Positions 10,552-21,716 of a DNA stretch of 64,000 nucleotides are shown piece by piece. The stretch is from the NCBI GenBank assembly GCA_022495005.1, contig JAGYXB010001843.1:62001-126000 (forward strand), in the 5' to 3' direction. Numbering within the stretch: the stretch's first letter is position 1; every line of letters starts with the position of its first letter. The stretch is from Rhyacophila brunnea (taxonomy: Eukaryota; Arthropoda; Insecta; Trichoptera; Rhyacophilidae). The notes beneath the pieces are model-generated. The model worked only from the letters and a program-made list of their open reading frames with translations, was not told the DNA's origin and made no database searches. Position numbers and translations under genes: made by a program.

Positions 10552-12899
10552 TGGAATTGACAGGGATAAAAAAATATAAAGTAGGCAAAAGAATAACACT
10601 GTTAAAATGGGGTGAAAAATAAAAATGATTTCAGTAGATGTGGGGCAGTTTAATCGATGAGGACATCTCATAACTTGGTTTACCCGCGTATCGCTATCAT
10701 ATGCAATGTAGCGGACCAGCTGAAGTTCAATGCAACACAATCTCCGCTGCAATATATTGATGAGAAATGACATGATTCCGAATATGTTAAGTAATAATAA
10801 AAAAAAACAGTGAAATAAAAAATGCAAAACCACTGGAAGTACGTGTCACCATATCTTAAACATTTATAACACAACGTTCACTTAAAGCTCACAAAAAACC
10901 CGAGCAGAATATATCGTCTCTGTTCTGGCAGAACACACTAACTGGAGAATACTAGTATTGAGTAATTTGACTTTGAAGTTGTTAAAATGTTTTAAATAAT
11001 GGTCTATCATGTGAGTTTATTAAGTAATCGTAAAAAAGGTGACTTTAAAATAAAGACTGTTTATTCATTAAGAAGGTTTCCAGGCGGTAAAGTTTGAAAT
11101 AAGGAACATTTTGGTACTAACTAAATATGTAATTTTTTCGAATTAATGTTTTCTGCCAGAACAGTGACGATATATTCATATATCAACAAATAAAACCATA
11201 TAGGTTGATAACAAAATAGGTAACTGATCCTCGTAAATAAAGTATGCTACATCTTGTACCATAATCCGAGTGCGCATGCTAATAAATTAATCCAAGATGC
11301 ATTCAGTGCAACGGAACTATATTTCTGATTGATGGTTCCCAGATGTCTGTCATATTGCGTCATAGAGGAAGATTAGTGTCCACAGCAGTGGGAGTGATCG
11401 CGTGCTTCCCAACCTTGTTCGCGTCACGACACACTTTTTTCAAATTTTAAAATATATATAGTTTCCGTGGCACATGGCATACTTGCTTACAATTGTTAAA
11501 TATTAAGTGATTCGTTATTACTACGCCAATGCTTGCAAGAGCCAATTGTAATTCTTGTCGAATAAATTTTAATGACGACCTTTTCAGTTGCAACCGGTAA
11601 ACCGAGACTTGTATTTTTTTCAATATACGGAAACTTTTTTTGTAGTCCACAAGAAATCAAATAATTGAATATTTATAAAGCGTACATACTTCGAGGAACT
11701 GAGAAATTTAGGAGCTCTACGTTTATTTTTATTGGAATATCGCTCGATACAATATTATAATATATTTCAAATCCAATCGATCTTATAAGTGTCGGTATTG
11801 TCAAAATTATAATGGAACTGCTCCCCAAATATGTTCAGATATTTCCATACTATTCCTAATAATTATTTACTATTCAAACATTGAAAGAAAGCAGCAATCA
11901 TTAACTTATTTCATAGTGAAACTATAGATTTAAATCTGTATATACCTAGTTTACATAATAATTATTCATACTGTGCACAATTTCTGCTAGTGATGACTGA
12001 TGACAAACCCTGTCTTGACAGCACGTCACAATTCAAAACTTACAGTGTAATTCTTCTCTATAAACTCATCGGTTATTATCGGAACACTAAATACTACATT
12101 ATAACAATAAGTGGAACTGTCAAATCATTATATAACAAAATGTGGTGTTAATAAATAAAACTTTAATACAATGTAGGTATTAAATATTCTCATTAATTGA
12201 CCCCTTTTGAATAACAATAACATGCAACGGTGCTGGATCACAATATTATTTACAAATCCATTGTCTTTAAACGTATCTAGAAACAATGATAGTCGATATA
12301 TTTTCATTTGGTTTTTGCATCTCTTTAAAAATAATATTTTTAATATCGATAACATCGCACCAAACGCAACGAACCTCGCGAAAATTAGTAGTAGCATACA
12401 TTTTAATAGACCCAACGATATCTTGCGGTCACCGTGTCGCGAGACACCAGTGTGTCGCCGAAGCGTTTGGGAAGCTCTGGCCTAAATAAATGCGTGAATC
12501 CAGTAAACATATCGTCGATGTTTGAAAAGCTTTGCTAGTAGTTATTAATGCTATAATCTGATCGTGCCTCGCAATATCATTGTTTTAAAACAGTGTTTGT
12601 CACTGATAGATTAGTTGTATAAACATAGTTAGAAGTTTATACAAACTCATTACTTAGGTATTAAATTACGTACATATCTAATAGAGAGTAAGTAGTAAAA
12701 CCATTATTTTTTGTCGTTTTCTATCGATTTGTAATTGATCAAAAAACACACCTGACGAATTACTAAAAAAACTTAAATATTTTAATGAAGCATAGAAGCA
12801 TACAAGCAACAAAGAAATATTTTTTTCTACAAGCAATTACTTCAACTAATTCAATGTTAAATTATTAGATATAATTAATAACTTGTATTAGTTTCGTCC
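10552..12899. other. Unassigned AT-rich sequence
   Basis: Open frames at 10510-10833 (minus), 12128-12415 (minus) and 12207-12485 (plus) overlap and show no motif. GTGCTTCCCAACCTT at about 11403 resembles one hAT transposon end, but I find no partner end. Confidence 0.3.
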
Positions 12900-12990
12900 C
12901 GCAGTGTACTACCTACATAGTAGAGCACGTGCCTCTGAACTAGAGGTGCTGGATGGAATACCGTATCTAGAAAAAATACATGTTTATGCC
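12900..12990 (+). repeat. tRNA-like sequence, possible SINE head
   Basis: AGTAGAGCACGTGCCTCTGA followed by ACTAGAGG resembles a tRNA D-arm/anticodon-arm region. The T-loop part (GCTGGATGGAATACC) has diverged. A decayed tRNA-derived SINE is plausible, but I find no second copy here. Confidence 0.3.
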
Positions 12991-13298
12991 AATGTATCTT
13001 CAATCCAGCGCCAGGACCCAAGTGATGGGTTAGGACGGTTAGACGGATAGCGAAAAGTTATTCCTCATAAAATGAGATAATAATATAACATCGACTTATG
13101 GAGGCCGATAGTAGCAGACATCGTTACTATCGCAGAGAAAGATAAAATAGTTTTCACTAAATTATAGATTCAGCCATTAAGTAAATTCTGCAAATTATTA
13201 AATGTATATTTATTGCCCATACCTAAGATTGATTATTGTTTTATTGGTGGTATTGTTTTATCAATTATAATTTCATTATACATTCATTGAATATTAAT

Positions 13299-13844
13299 CA
13301 GTCTTTCCCAACCTTTATATACTTATCTGCAGACCGGTAAAATTAGGAGAAATATTTCGTGGACCGCTAACCCAGAAACAAACATTATTTATATAGGATA
13401 TTAGTTTTCATAACAGAAATATTATGTATGTAGGTACAACGGTCTGAATCGCGTTAAAAAAACATAAAATGGAAATTCTACTGTTAATTGAAATTATCAG
13501 AGCCCGATAAGTAAATAAATTGTTAATTATTTAACTTCTGGAATTTTAAGAAACCAATGTATAGTTTTTAAAAAAAGTGTGAAGTCTGAAGCCGCAGATT
13601 TTCTAGACTAATTGATAACCGTAACTTCGGTATTGTTTCGAAGAGAATCAATGCTGCAATGACATCCATTTGGTATCTGTTTCATTTTTATCACTGATTA
13701 GACAAAAAATGAACAGGTATTTAATTTTTTAAACCGACAATTTGCTTGGAATTTTTGACATAGGTATGCATTTTTAAATGAGAGACTATTATTTGCGGAA
13801 CGGTAGAAAAACACTGCCGAACGACAGGCGGTTGGGAAACACTG
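13299..13844. mobile_element. Non-autonomous hAT-like element (546 bp)
   Basis: The left end reads CAGTCTTTCCCAACC and the right end, reversed, reads CAGTGTTTCCCAACC. These are inverted ends of the CAGTG..TCCCAACC type common in hAT elements. The interior encodes no transposase. No clean 8-bp duplication is visible, so the copy may be old. Confidence 0.6.
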
Positions 13845-14776
13845 ATTTAGAACACTAGTCGTCTTAGATTTTTATCGGAATCAAAACATTGCTATCTTCG
13901 GGTAGCGAACCAAATGCACCGAGAACTATCGTTACTTTAAATATGCAATCTACAATCACAAAAAAGAAAAAACGCGAATGTCGTACTTGCATGATAACGA
14001 AATGTCAACACGCCGTAAAGAATGTTTAAACTCAGTCATCTTTACCTGCGCCAACATGTAGTATATTATTTTTCTATAGCTATGCCATTTTAACCAAACT
14101 GTAATAGATAGTTTTAGATTTTTATAAAAATTCATAAAACTCGCACTTTGTAGGTACAGTCCAAACTTTTCAATTTTTTTCCAACTAAATCTGAAGAAAA
14201 TATATACTTAAATTAATATATAAAATTATTTTTTCGTTACTATCGAAATAGAGATCTAAAAAATTGCTTCACTTAGAAGTCATGCACTGAATAGTATTAT
14301 GGAAAGTGCACCACTAAAATTTGGTATGAGACAATGAAGGAGCGCGTATTGTCACCAAGATAATGTTTCAAAATAAGATGTAGGTAATGTTTATTAATGT
14401 GCCACGCTTAGCTGCATGGATTGGCCAATGACAGCTGATATTGTATTATGTTTTTTTGCATTGGCTGTATGTAGGTAATATCACTAATATCACAATGTTC
14501 ATTAAGTCTTTGGGTCATTGAGGCCATAGATCAAACCTGTCGATGCGGATATTCGATTTTTATTAACTGACTATATTATTTATTTTGTATAGGTAGGTAC
14601 ATGTTGTAATAGATTTTTTATATTTGAAAAAAGATGTATTTTGACTGTGTGTAGTGTAGTGTAGTAATTAATTGCAATTCTTCATTTTCTCTCGATAGTG
14701 TCGGTGTCAAAGAATTGTGACATACTTTTCCAACGCGGTGATTTTTTCTGCTCTTCTCGTCGGGACCCCGAGTATC
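13845..14776. other. Unassigned sequence before the LTR element
   Basis: AT-rich DNA ending in a less AT-rich stretch (about 14690-14780). The sequence rejoins at 27261 once the LTR element is discounted. I recognise nothing in it. Confidence 0.3.
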
Positions 14777-16373
14777 ATGGTGACACAAACAAAAACGCCG
14801 ACCTTCAGTTAGTGTTTATGGCAGAGTATGGTTTAACGACATAACTATACAAATCTAGCCTTGTAGTCAATTCTACTTCTCAAATAGCCGTGCGACAACC
14901 TCACGACGAGGTACAAACAGAATATATAAGTCCCATGGTCCTAAACTATGGAAGAAGCAGAGAAGAAATGGTCGAAAAAGACCATGAACAGGTAACCAGT
15001 AGCGTAATCGTTTAGTATTAGGAAGTAAAATGTATGTTGTTAACCTTTTCTTTGTAAAATGTAATAAAATTTTACGTAAAAAAATTTCGCCTCGGAGAAT
15101 CGAGACTGTTCAAGTGTAATTGGAACGCTGTGACCGCAGACCTCGAAATGACACGCCATGAAATTTCAAATCGATCTATTTCGGAAATAATTTCCGGGAA
15201 ATCTCCATTAAACTTAGAAAATAAGTTATGGGAGAGATTGTTTACGTAAAATTAAGCAGGTACATGCTTCAATAACTTTTATAGCTATAATGGAAGTGTA
15301 TGAAAATTGGAAAAGAAAATTGAATATTTATAAATTTATATACTGTATAATTATGAATAAGGAATTTTAATACTAATTTTATCAATACAAGATAGGAGTT
15401 AACTACCGTTATAAAAATATTGTAAACGCGTATCTATATCTATAGACGCGTAATTATAATTATAGATTTTGTTAATGCTATAACTTGCTGACTATAATGA
15501 ATATTGTAAAAGTAACAATTGGAAAAACTTGAGATTCTGGTATAGATGGGTTTCTACCCATAAACAATAATAAATCTTAATTGCCTCCTAAGTAATAAAA
15601 GAATCAAATACTGCGACTAAAAACACAGACTGGCGCGTGACCTTGAACCTTAACTGAATTCTGTTCGACTAGAATTTACGGCCCGGCTGTGTTGAGTTGC
15701 CAGATAAAAATAGATTCAAGGTTACGTTTAGATTACTATGGAAAAGCCACTATTAAGGACGAAATAAATTTGTAGTCGCTTGTAAATAACATCTTGTTAG
15801 GATTAAGCATTTATATATTTAAGTTGAAATGTTAAGTATAATATTATAGTATTTTCACGTAATAATGTTCGTCCGAAAGGTAAATATCGAATGAAACGTT
15901 TTCTGCGGCTCCAAATAGTTTTATTAAAACTTAGTAAAATTCTATTGGCCTAAAAAGGCCAAGAGTGGTGGAAAGGACTAGTACGTGGGTGTCAACCTTT
16001 CATTTTGACATTTTAAATTTAAAGACTGCCATTCCCTTATTTAGTACACGAGTACCTATTCTGATACCTCGTTGGAAAGCTAAAAACTTTCCCCTTCGTT
16101 TGAACACGAAAAATCATATAAAATCAACTATTTTGCTGACGTCACCGTAACTACGTATTTAAAGGACATGTTCTAGAGGGTGCTTAAAACACCCCTATTA
16201 AGTCTTAATTTTGCGGAAATAAAGTAGAGTAAATTTAACCCGATTTAATTAGAAGATATCTCTATTAGAAAGTTACCAGGAACGGGAGATATACGTAAAT
16301 TTATCCCGTGAGAGAAAGATATACATCTGCTATCCCTTACGGACTGTTTCCTGTTAAACCTCCATCCCGAGGG

Positions 16374-16410
16374 TATAAAAGGTGACATCCTTTTTCCGTA
16401 AAATCATTAG
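16374..16410 (+). promoter_or_regulatory. LTR promoter: TATA box and likely initiator
   Basis: GGGTATAAAAGG places TATAAAA at 16374-16380. A TCATTAG initiator-like sequence lies about 30 bp downstream (16404-16410). The same arrangement recurs in the 3' LTR at 26213. Transcription would start about 1.6 kb into the LTR and leave about 1 kb of R-U5. The start site is inferred. Confidence 0.65.
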
Positions 16411-16525
16411 TTTCTACACTTCTCACCAGCGATCTCCTACTAAGCAGCAGTCCTTCCGCGGATACGAGATACGGTTCTCAGTAACATTCGTGAAATTTAC
16501 CTACAATAAGTCCCCATCGACGGGC

Positions 16526-16670
16526 AAAAAGTAACGCGAATATCTCGTATCTGCCGGTCGTGACGTGTGCCGCAAAACGTAGCGCGAATAACACGTATCT
16601 GTCGGTAGTGACGTCGACCGCTAAAACGTAGCTCGAATACCACGTATCTGTCGATAGTAACGCGCTCGCG
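16526..16670 (+). repeat. Three 48-49 bp tandem repeats in the LTR leader
   Basis: The motif GTA.C.CGAATA..(T/A)CGTATCTG followed by (C/T)CGGT(C/A)GTGACG starts at 16531, 16579 and 16628, giving periods of 48 and 49 bp. It lies about 130-260 bp downstream of the TATA box and is copied exactly in the 3' LTR. Each unit holds a TGACG/CGTCA-type core, so a transcription factor array or RNA structure is possible. The function is unknown. Confidence 0.75.
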
Positions 16671-17430
16671 GAGTAATTTCATTTTTCATTACTCATCATA
16701 CGAGGTGACGTAATCGGGATAAATTACGTGATCGGATTTGTTTTATAAAAACAAATTAATAAACTCAGTCTGTAATAATAAATTTTACAAATCTTTTCGG
16801 GATTATAAAATAAATTTTTGAAACTTTATTAAGTAAACATAATTATAAAATAAATTTTAGTAAACAAATTCCTAAACATAAAAACAAATTTTAGTAAATA
16901 AATTTGTAAACATTAAGCAAACCTTTTGTAAACAAGTCTGTAAACACAAATAAATATTTGTAAATACACTGTGAACATAAATAAACTTTATAAACAACAA
17001 TAAAATAATTCTATTCTTTTATAAACCTAATACTGTGTGACCAAAGAATAATTTATATTTTCTTTCTTATGGGAAAATATTTCATGAATTAAAAATATCC
17101 AAAGAATATCTGCGTATACATTCTCTGAATTAGGTGTGACTTTTCGGGAATTTGTGAAAGATTTCACAGAGATCCTATAGTGAACAAATAAATAGTTTGC
17201 TGATACTTTAATGAGATTTAATTACGGGAACAATGACAGTTAACCTTATTGTGTGACCGTGAACTCTAGTACCTGAATAAATTCGGCACCACACCAGCTG
17301 AGAGTTTTATTCGGGAATTCAAAAGTTGTGATACTACAAAGGAGATCCACCTCTCCTAATTCATCACTAGTCTCCTCAGTGACGGCCCGGTAGCATTATT
17401 GAGCTAGCCGTGAGCCGGGTCATGTCATTA

Positions 17431-17443
17431 TGGCGCCCAAATG
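17431..17443 (+). promoter_or_regulatory. Primer-binding site, tRNA-Lys type
   Basis: TGGCGCCCAA starts 3 bp after the LTR end and is complementary to the last ten bases (including CCA) of insect and vertebrate tRNA-Lys. The match weakens after ten bases, so a relative with a similar acceptor stem remains possible. Confidence 0.75.
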
Positions 17444-18305
17444 CGTGCGGCATCTTCAGGTTGCGAAAACCTGAACGATCCTACAACTAAGATCTACTAA
17501 AAGATTTTAAAAACAATATATTGTGAAGTGTATCAATGAATTGTGGTTACCTGAGAGGTTTTAAGAACCTTATACCGGAGCTACAAGAGCGATCTACCTC
17601 AACTTTATAAATGTGAGTACAATGAAATAAAGTGTAACTCGCATTAACGAGGAACCAGTGATGAATACTTTTGAAAAATATAATTTGGAGAAGAATATAT
17701 ACGTAAAGGCAACTATATATAGAATACTTTTCTTGATTTACTTGGAAAAGGAAAGAATAAATAAAATAAATACTTTTGGTAATTTATTAGAGTCAGATAC
17801 CGACATTAAGCAAAAGTATGTCGATGAGACTATCCAAAGGATCTCTCTGACCCTTTTAAACCATAAAGAAAGTATAAAAATAAATTGTGTTACTCACCGT
17901 AACAGAAATAATAGAATTAAGAATAAAATGCACAATAAAAATTTCGTGTGAATTTTTAAGCTTTTTTCTAATATAAAGTTGAGTACCATACAAGTATAGG
18001 TACAAGAACCCAGACAAAGAAAAAATTTTTTGAAAAAAATAAATTTATACTACTTTGTATATTAAAATCTCGATAATTATCATAACTACCGTGACGTCAT
18101 GGGTATAGGTACATGAAGGCCTGTACCTATTACAATATAAGATTTTAAACGGAGAAGATTGGACGCTTGTAACAGGAGTTGCAAGCCTTCAGGGTTATCA
18201 GCGACAAGCAGCGCATGCCCTCCAAAATACTTTAAACGTCGATTGCGGACGAACGGGTGGTCGTAGGAAGCTGAAAACCGGCGCAATCGATAGCTGAATT
18301 TTTAT
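17444..18305 (+). other. Leader between primer site and Gag
   Basis: About 860 bp of leader. A 97-codon frame at 17658-17951 begins at a GTG (with an ATG as its second codon), is Lys/Asn/Ile-rich and shows no domain. A less AT-rich stretch open from 18109 to a TGA near 18294 lacks an ATG and lies in a different frame from Gag. It could be an upstream exon or an N-terminal Gag extension lost by frameshift, but I cannot show either. Confidence 0.4.
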
Positions 18306-19343
18306 ATGAATTTACGGTCGAAGGTCCGCTTCTTCCAACTCCAGGGGACGGAGGAATTCGAAGAAATTATGCCGAACCCTGTTCCGGGTCCGAGTGTAGA
18401 AGAAGACTTTATATTGGAAGAAGGCTTGCAAAACGCGCAAGTATTCCCCGAAGAGGATTCATTTTTGCAAGTAAGCACGTCGGATCCCAAACAAAAAATG
18501 GCACCACCAGAACCAGCCGTATGTACCCCGTGCCATGTTAAGCCGGAACTCCATTCCACCTATGAGGGTAGCCCAAAGCAGAGCGTTGAACTTTTTCTCC
18601 GACGCTGCAGAGAATATTGCGAAGCTGTGAAGTACCCAGCTGAGAATTGGACAGAGTTGGCTATGCGTCAGCTCAGAGGAGAGGCCAAGACTTGGGCCAA
18701 GAATATTGACACATCGGACAGTTGGCGGTCGTTTAGTAACGACCTGAAAGAGCACTTCGAATCGCCTTCAAGACGTCGTGCTCAACGAACGGAGCTCGAA
18801 CATAAAGAGCAAGGACCTCAAGAGGGAGCTTATGGTTTCCTCCTGAAGAAGATGGAGTTAGCCGAGGTACTCCTTCCAGAGATGAAGTCGGAAACCCTGG
18901 CTTCGACCTTTTATGACCTACTCACTGTGAGCGATCAGATAAGGGTTAATCAAGAGAAATGGAAGACGATGGACGAGCTGCTTGAAGTAGCTCATACACT
19001 TCGACCATTGAAATCGGCATTGGCTTCCGTGCCATCTCCAGCAAATGCCGTCAAGGCGAATAATGAAAAGAGGCCCGCTCAGCAAAATACTTGGCGCGAG
19101 AAGCCGCGTTCGGTACAAGAGACTAACGCGAAATCTGATAAGACCACGGAGGCTGTTGATAAAAGGCCTCCACGGCAATCAGACCAGCAAAACGATTCGG
19201 AAAGACCTGCGTACCGCCCACGTCCTCGCGTTGAAGAGCGAGGCAGTGCCAGACAAAGGCGTTGTCAACATTGTCCTGGCTTCCATGAAAACAAGGATTG
19301 CCCAGACAGGCAAGCAGCTCAGCAGACCAGAAAGGAGCCATGA
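18306..19343 (+). CDS. gag: Gag-like capsid/nucleocapsid protein
   Basis: 345 residues from an ATG. Residues about 95-245 follow the retrotransposon Gag pattern: helical basic segments, then W115, QLRGEAKTW (122-130), SWRSF (139-143), a LKEHFESP turn and a QGPQEGAYGF-like segment. A basic, Arg/Gln/Pro-rich linker follows. A zinc knuckle lies at residues 320-332 with C320, C323, H327 and C332, spacing C-X2-C-X3-H-X4-C, one residue shorter than the usual X4. Family knowledge says such proteins form the particle and bind element RNA. The frame closes at a single TGA (19341-19343), beyond which the same frame stays open to 20381. No protease follows. Codon use and GC content are higher than in the flanking DNA. 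Confidence 0.85.
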   Translation: MNLRSKVRFFQLQGTEEFEEIMPNPVPGPSVEEDFILEEGLQNAQVFPEEDSFLQVSTSDPKQKMAPPEPAVCTPCHVKPELHSTYEGSPKQSVELFLRRCREYCEAVKYPAENWTELAMRQLRGEAKTWAKNIDTSDSWRSFSNDLKEHFESPSRRRAQRTELEHKEQGPQEGAYGFLLKKMELAEVLLPEMKSETLASTFYDLLTVSDQIRVNQEKWKTMDELLEVAHTLRPLKSALASVPSPANAVKANNEKRPAQQNTWREKPRSVQETNAKSDKTTEAVDKRPPRQSDQQNDSERPAYRPRPRVEERGSARQRRCQHCPGFHENKDCPDRQAAQQTRKEP

Positions 19344-20323
19344 AGACGGCTCACGGGCCGGGTTGATCGTCGATGGCTCCAAGACGACGAACACTGGCGG
19401 ACCGCCGAAGAGAAGACTCAAGAAGGTGACACGAACGTTCCTCGAACGCCGTTCAGCCGAGTTCTAGCTAGTGACATAGACGCTCTTCTGGCGAATAGGG
19501 TTAACTGTGAAAGTGAACTGAAGGACACCCTTCCGGTGAAATCATTTAACCCTAAGGTTCACTGTGAGGTCGAAGCTGGCCCCAGTAACCAAGTTAATCT
19601 TTGTACAGGTCCTCTTGTAAAGGATAGCAGCGTAAGACCGGAGAATTATCGCAAACGCGATATTAATAATTCTGCTAGTAAAATAGTAGAAAATCTTAAT
19701 AAAAAGAATAGCGGTAAGACGTTGTCCAATGTTGAGACTTCGCGAGCTAATAATTCTTTTACCGGCGGCGAAATAGAATATAAAAAGTTTTTAGATAAAT
19801 TAGAATTAGGGAGTTATGAAATAAATGTTGGCGGCAAGGAAGAAGGTTATCAAGATAAGCAGTTAAAGACAGCTAGCAGTGGATGCGGCGAAGGCGTAAG
19901 CAGTGGCGCTCTTGGTGTGCTGAGAACATCGGCAAACGTAAGTAACTGTAGTCTCGTCGATACTGACGACAGATCTCTTGTAACAAATAATCTAACGAAT
20001 TATTGTGCTTCCGCTAACCATTTGTGTAAAAATATTAATAGTACTAATTATACTAAAGCCGAAGCTGGCAGTTTACTTGATATTAATAGCGATGTATGTA
20101 GTTTAGATAGTCGATCGTCGTCGCAATCGAGCAGCGAAACTTTAGGAAGGGACTCACCTTTTAAATTAGCGAACAGACCCCACGAGGCTGACGTTAAGAA
20201 TATTATTAGGAAGAGTCGAACTAATCGTCGACTACAAAACATTAATACCTTCGGTAAATTAAGGCGAAATAAACTTAATGAAGAAGAGCTCATAGCATTA
20301 GATGACTATAATCGTTATCTTAA
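19344..20323 (+). CDS. ORF2, 5' part (in frame after Gag stop; interrupted)
   Basis: The frame is the same as Gag and has no stop from 19344 until the foldback. There is no ATG near its start, so expression by readthrough of the Gag TGA is the simplest route, as in some retroviral gag-pol arrangements. The first 60 or so codons are Arg/Asp/Glu-rich. After about 19536 the protein is rich in Asn, Ser, Lys and Leu, with seven or so N-X-S/T sites and a block of serines (about 20100-20150). Near the break it has KLRRNKLNEEELIALDDYN. I see no D-T/S-G protease, YxDD polymerase or DDE integrase motif. In this copy the frame runs about 19 codons into the foldback and stops at 20379-20381. Function unknown. 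Confidence 0.7.
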
Positions 20324-21716
20324 GGGGGGACATGCTCGTCGAAGGTCAAAATTGAGTTTTTATTGTATATTCAAACCATGATCCTGGAAACTCCTTAAAC
20401 GTTGTAGATGATCTATTTATATAATTTTGAAGCCTTATTATCTTTTATAGTTATTTTAAACATTTGATAACTGCATAAAGTATTTTTGTTACATAAAATA
20501 GTATTCTTTTAAGCCTCTCGCTCTAATGTTTTAGAATATAGTCATATTTCGGTACATAACAGTGCAGTGGTGTTAAGATTTTTTTGCATTTATTAATTTT
20601 TAAACGCATTTATAAAACCATTAGCATAATTTATTACGAGATAATTTTTGTAAAATATTCACGATAAAAAATTATATTGATAATCTGTGATCCCAAATTT
20701 GACAAGAATTAGGCATTTTATTATTCAAAAAATCGGCAAGATTAACACATTTGAAGATGATTCTAAAGATACTTATTATAAGCTATGTCTTTGACCATTC
20801 AAGTGTGATAAACATCTTATGAATAATGATTGCTTTATAATAATTATTGACCTAAGAATAAAAGGTAGTGTTTTTGAAATACGCCATTTCTTTTGTCATT
20901 CCCTAGTGGTTAGCTACAACATACGGCCGTATGCATAAATTGACAAACTATAATTGAAGTAGGAGTAAAATGATATTGACGCGCGTGTTTGAACATGTAC
21001 CGTTTAAAAAAAAATAAAAAAATTCCCGGTTAGGTACATGTTCAAACACGCGCGTTATCATGATCTTACTCCCTACTTCAGTTTTAGTTTGTCAATTTAT
21101 GGCTACGGCCCGTATGTTGTATCTTAACCACTGGGGAATGCCAAAAGAAATGGCGTCTTTCAAAAAAACACTACCTTATTCTTAGGTCAATAATTATTAT
21201 AAAGCAATCATTATTCGTAGGATGTTTATCACACTTGAATGGTCAAAGATATAGCTTATAATGAGTATCTTTAGAATTATCTTCAAATGTATTAATCTTG
21301 CCGATTTTTGAATAATAAAATGCCTAATTCTTGTCAAATTTAGGATCACAGAGATTATCAATATAATTTTTTATCGTGAATATTTTACAAAAATTATCTC
21401 GTGATAAATTATACTAATGGTTTTATAAATGCGTTTAAAAATTAATAAATGTAAAAATCTTAACACCACTGCACAGTTATGTACCGAAATATGACTATAT
21501 TCTAAAACATTAGAGCGAGAGGTTTAAAAGAATACTATTTTATGCAACAAAAATACTTTATGCAGTCATCAAATGTTTAAAATAACTATAAAGGATAATA
21601 AGGCTTCAAAATTATATAAATAGATTATCTACAACGTTTAAGGAGTGTCCAGGATCATGGTTAGAAAATACAATAAAAACTCAATTTTGACCTTCGACGA
21701 GCATGTCCCCCCTTAA
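20320..21716. mobile_element. Foldback/TTAA-type palindromic DNA element (1389 bp)
   Basis: Left arm from 20324 (GGGGGGACATGCTCGTCGAA) and right arm ending at 21712 are reverse complements over about 680 bp each. The centre is about 30 bp near 21003-21030. By eye the outer 200 bp differ at about 4% of sites. TTAA occurs immediately outside each end (20320-20323 and 21713-21716), the duplication typical of piggyBac-type and related transposases. No coding capacity is evident, so it is a non-autonomous foldback element. A single arm of the same family lies at 61339-61868, also with TTAA at its outer end. It inserted within ORF2. Confidence 0.9.

Larger units (their letters stand above)
14781..17427 (+). 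repeat. 5' LTR (2647 bp)
   Basis: It matches 24614-27256 nearly base for base. Differences include ACACAAAC versus ACACGAAC near the start, one A-run indel near 15085, and AAATTCCTAAAC versus AAATTCATAAAC near 16870. It begins TG and ends CA. U3 runs to the TATA box at 16374. Downstream lie a 48-bp triplicated motif (16526-16670) and an A/T-rich stretch of repeated AAATTTTAGTAAACA-like words (16740-17000). The length is far above the few hundred bases usual for insect LTRs. Confidence 0.95.

Noticed and set aside
10510..10833. 107-codon minus frame rich in Phe and Leu
   Set aside because: It is the complement of A-rich LINE 3' tail and neighbouring AT-rich DNA; the hydrophobic look comes from T-rich codons.
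11400..11440. hAT element with GTGCTTCCCAACC end
   Set aside because: Only one end is visible, with no partner and no target duplication within a reasonable distance.
14700..14776. Host exon disrupted by the LTR element
   Set aside because: Joining the flanks at 14776 and 27257 gives a minus-strand frame that soon meets a stop and shows no known domain.
15965..16150. 61-codon frame present in both LTRs
   Set aside because: It is duplicated only because the LTR is duplicated, begins at a GTG, and has no recognisable feature.
16497..16682. Minus-strand 61-codon frame repeated in both LTRs
   Set aside because: Its repeating RQIR.IR.TF pattern is the translation of the 48-bp tandem repeats, not a protein gene.
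18459..18755. Minus-strand frames antisense to Gag (18302-18559, 18459-18755, 18918-19178 and others)
   Set aside because: They are open only because the Gag region is GC-richer; none has a motif and all overlap the well-supported Gag frame.
19045..19467. 140-codon plus frame overlapping the end of Gag
   Set aside because: It is a different frame across the basic linker and zinc knuckle. Its Arg/Thr-rich composition follows from the Gag codons, and it has no polymerase or protease motif that would suggest a frameshift product.
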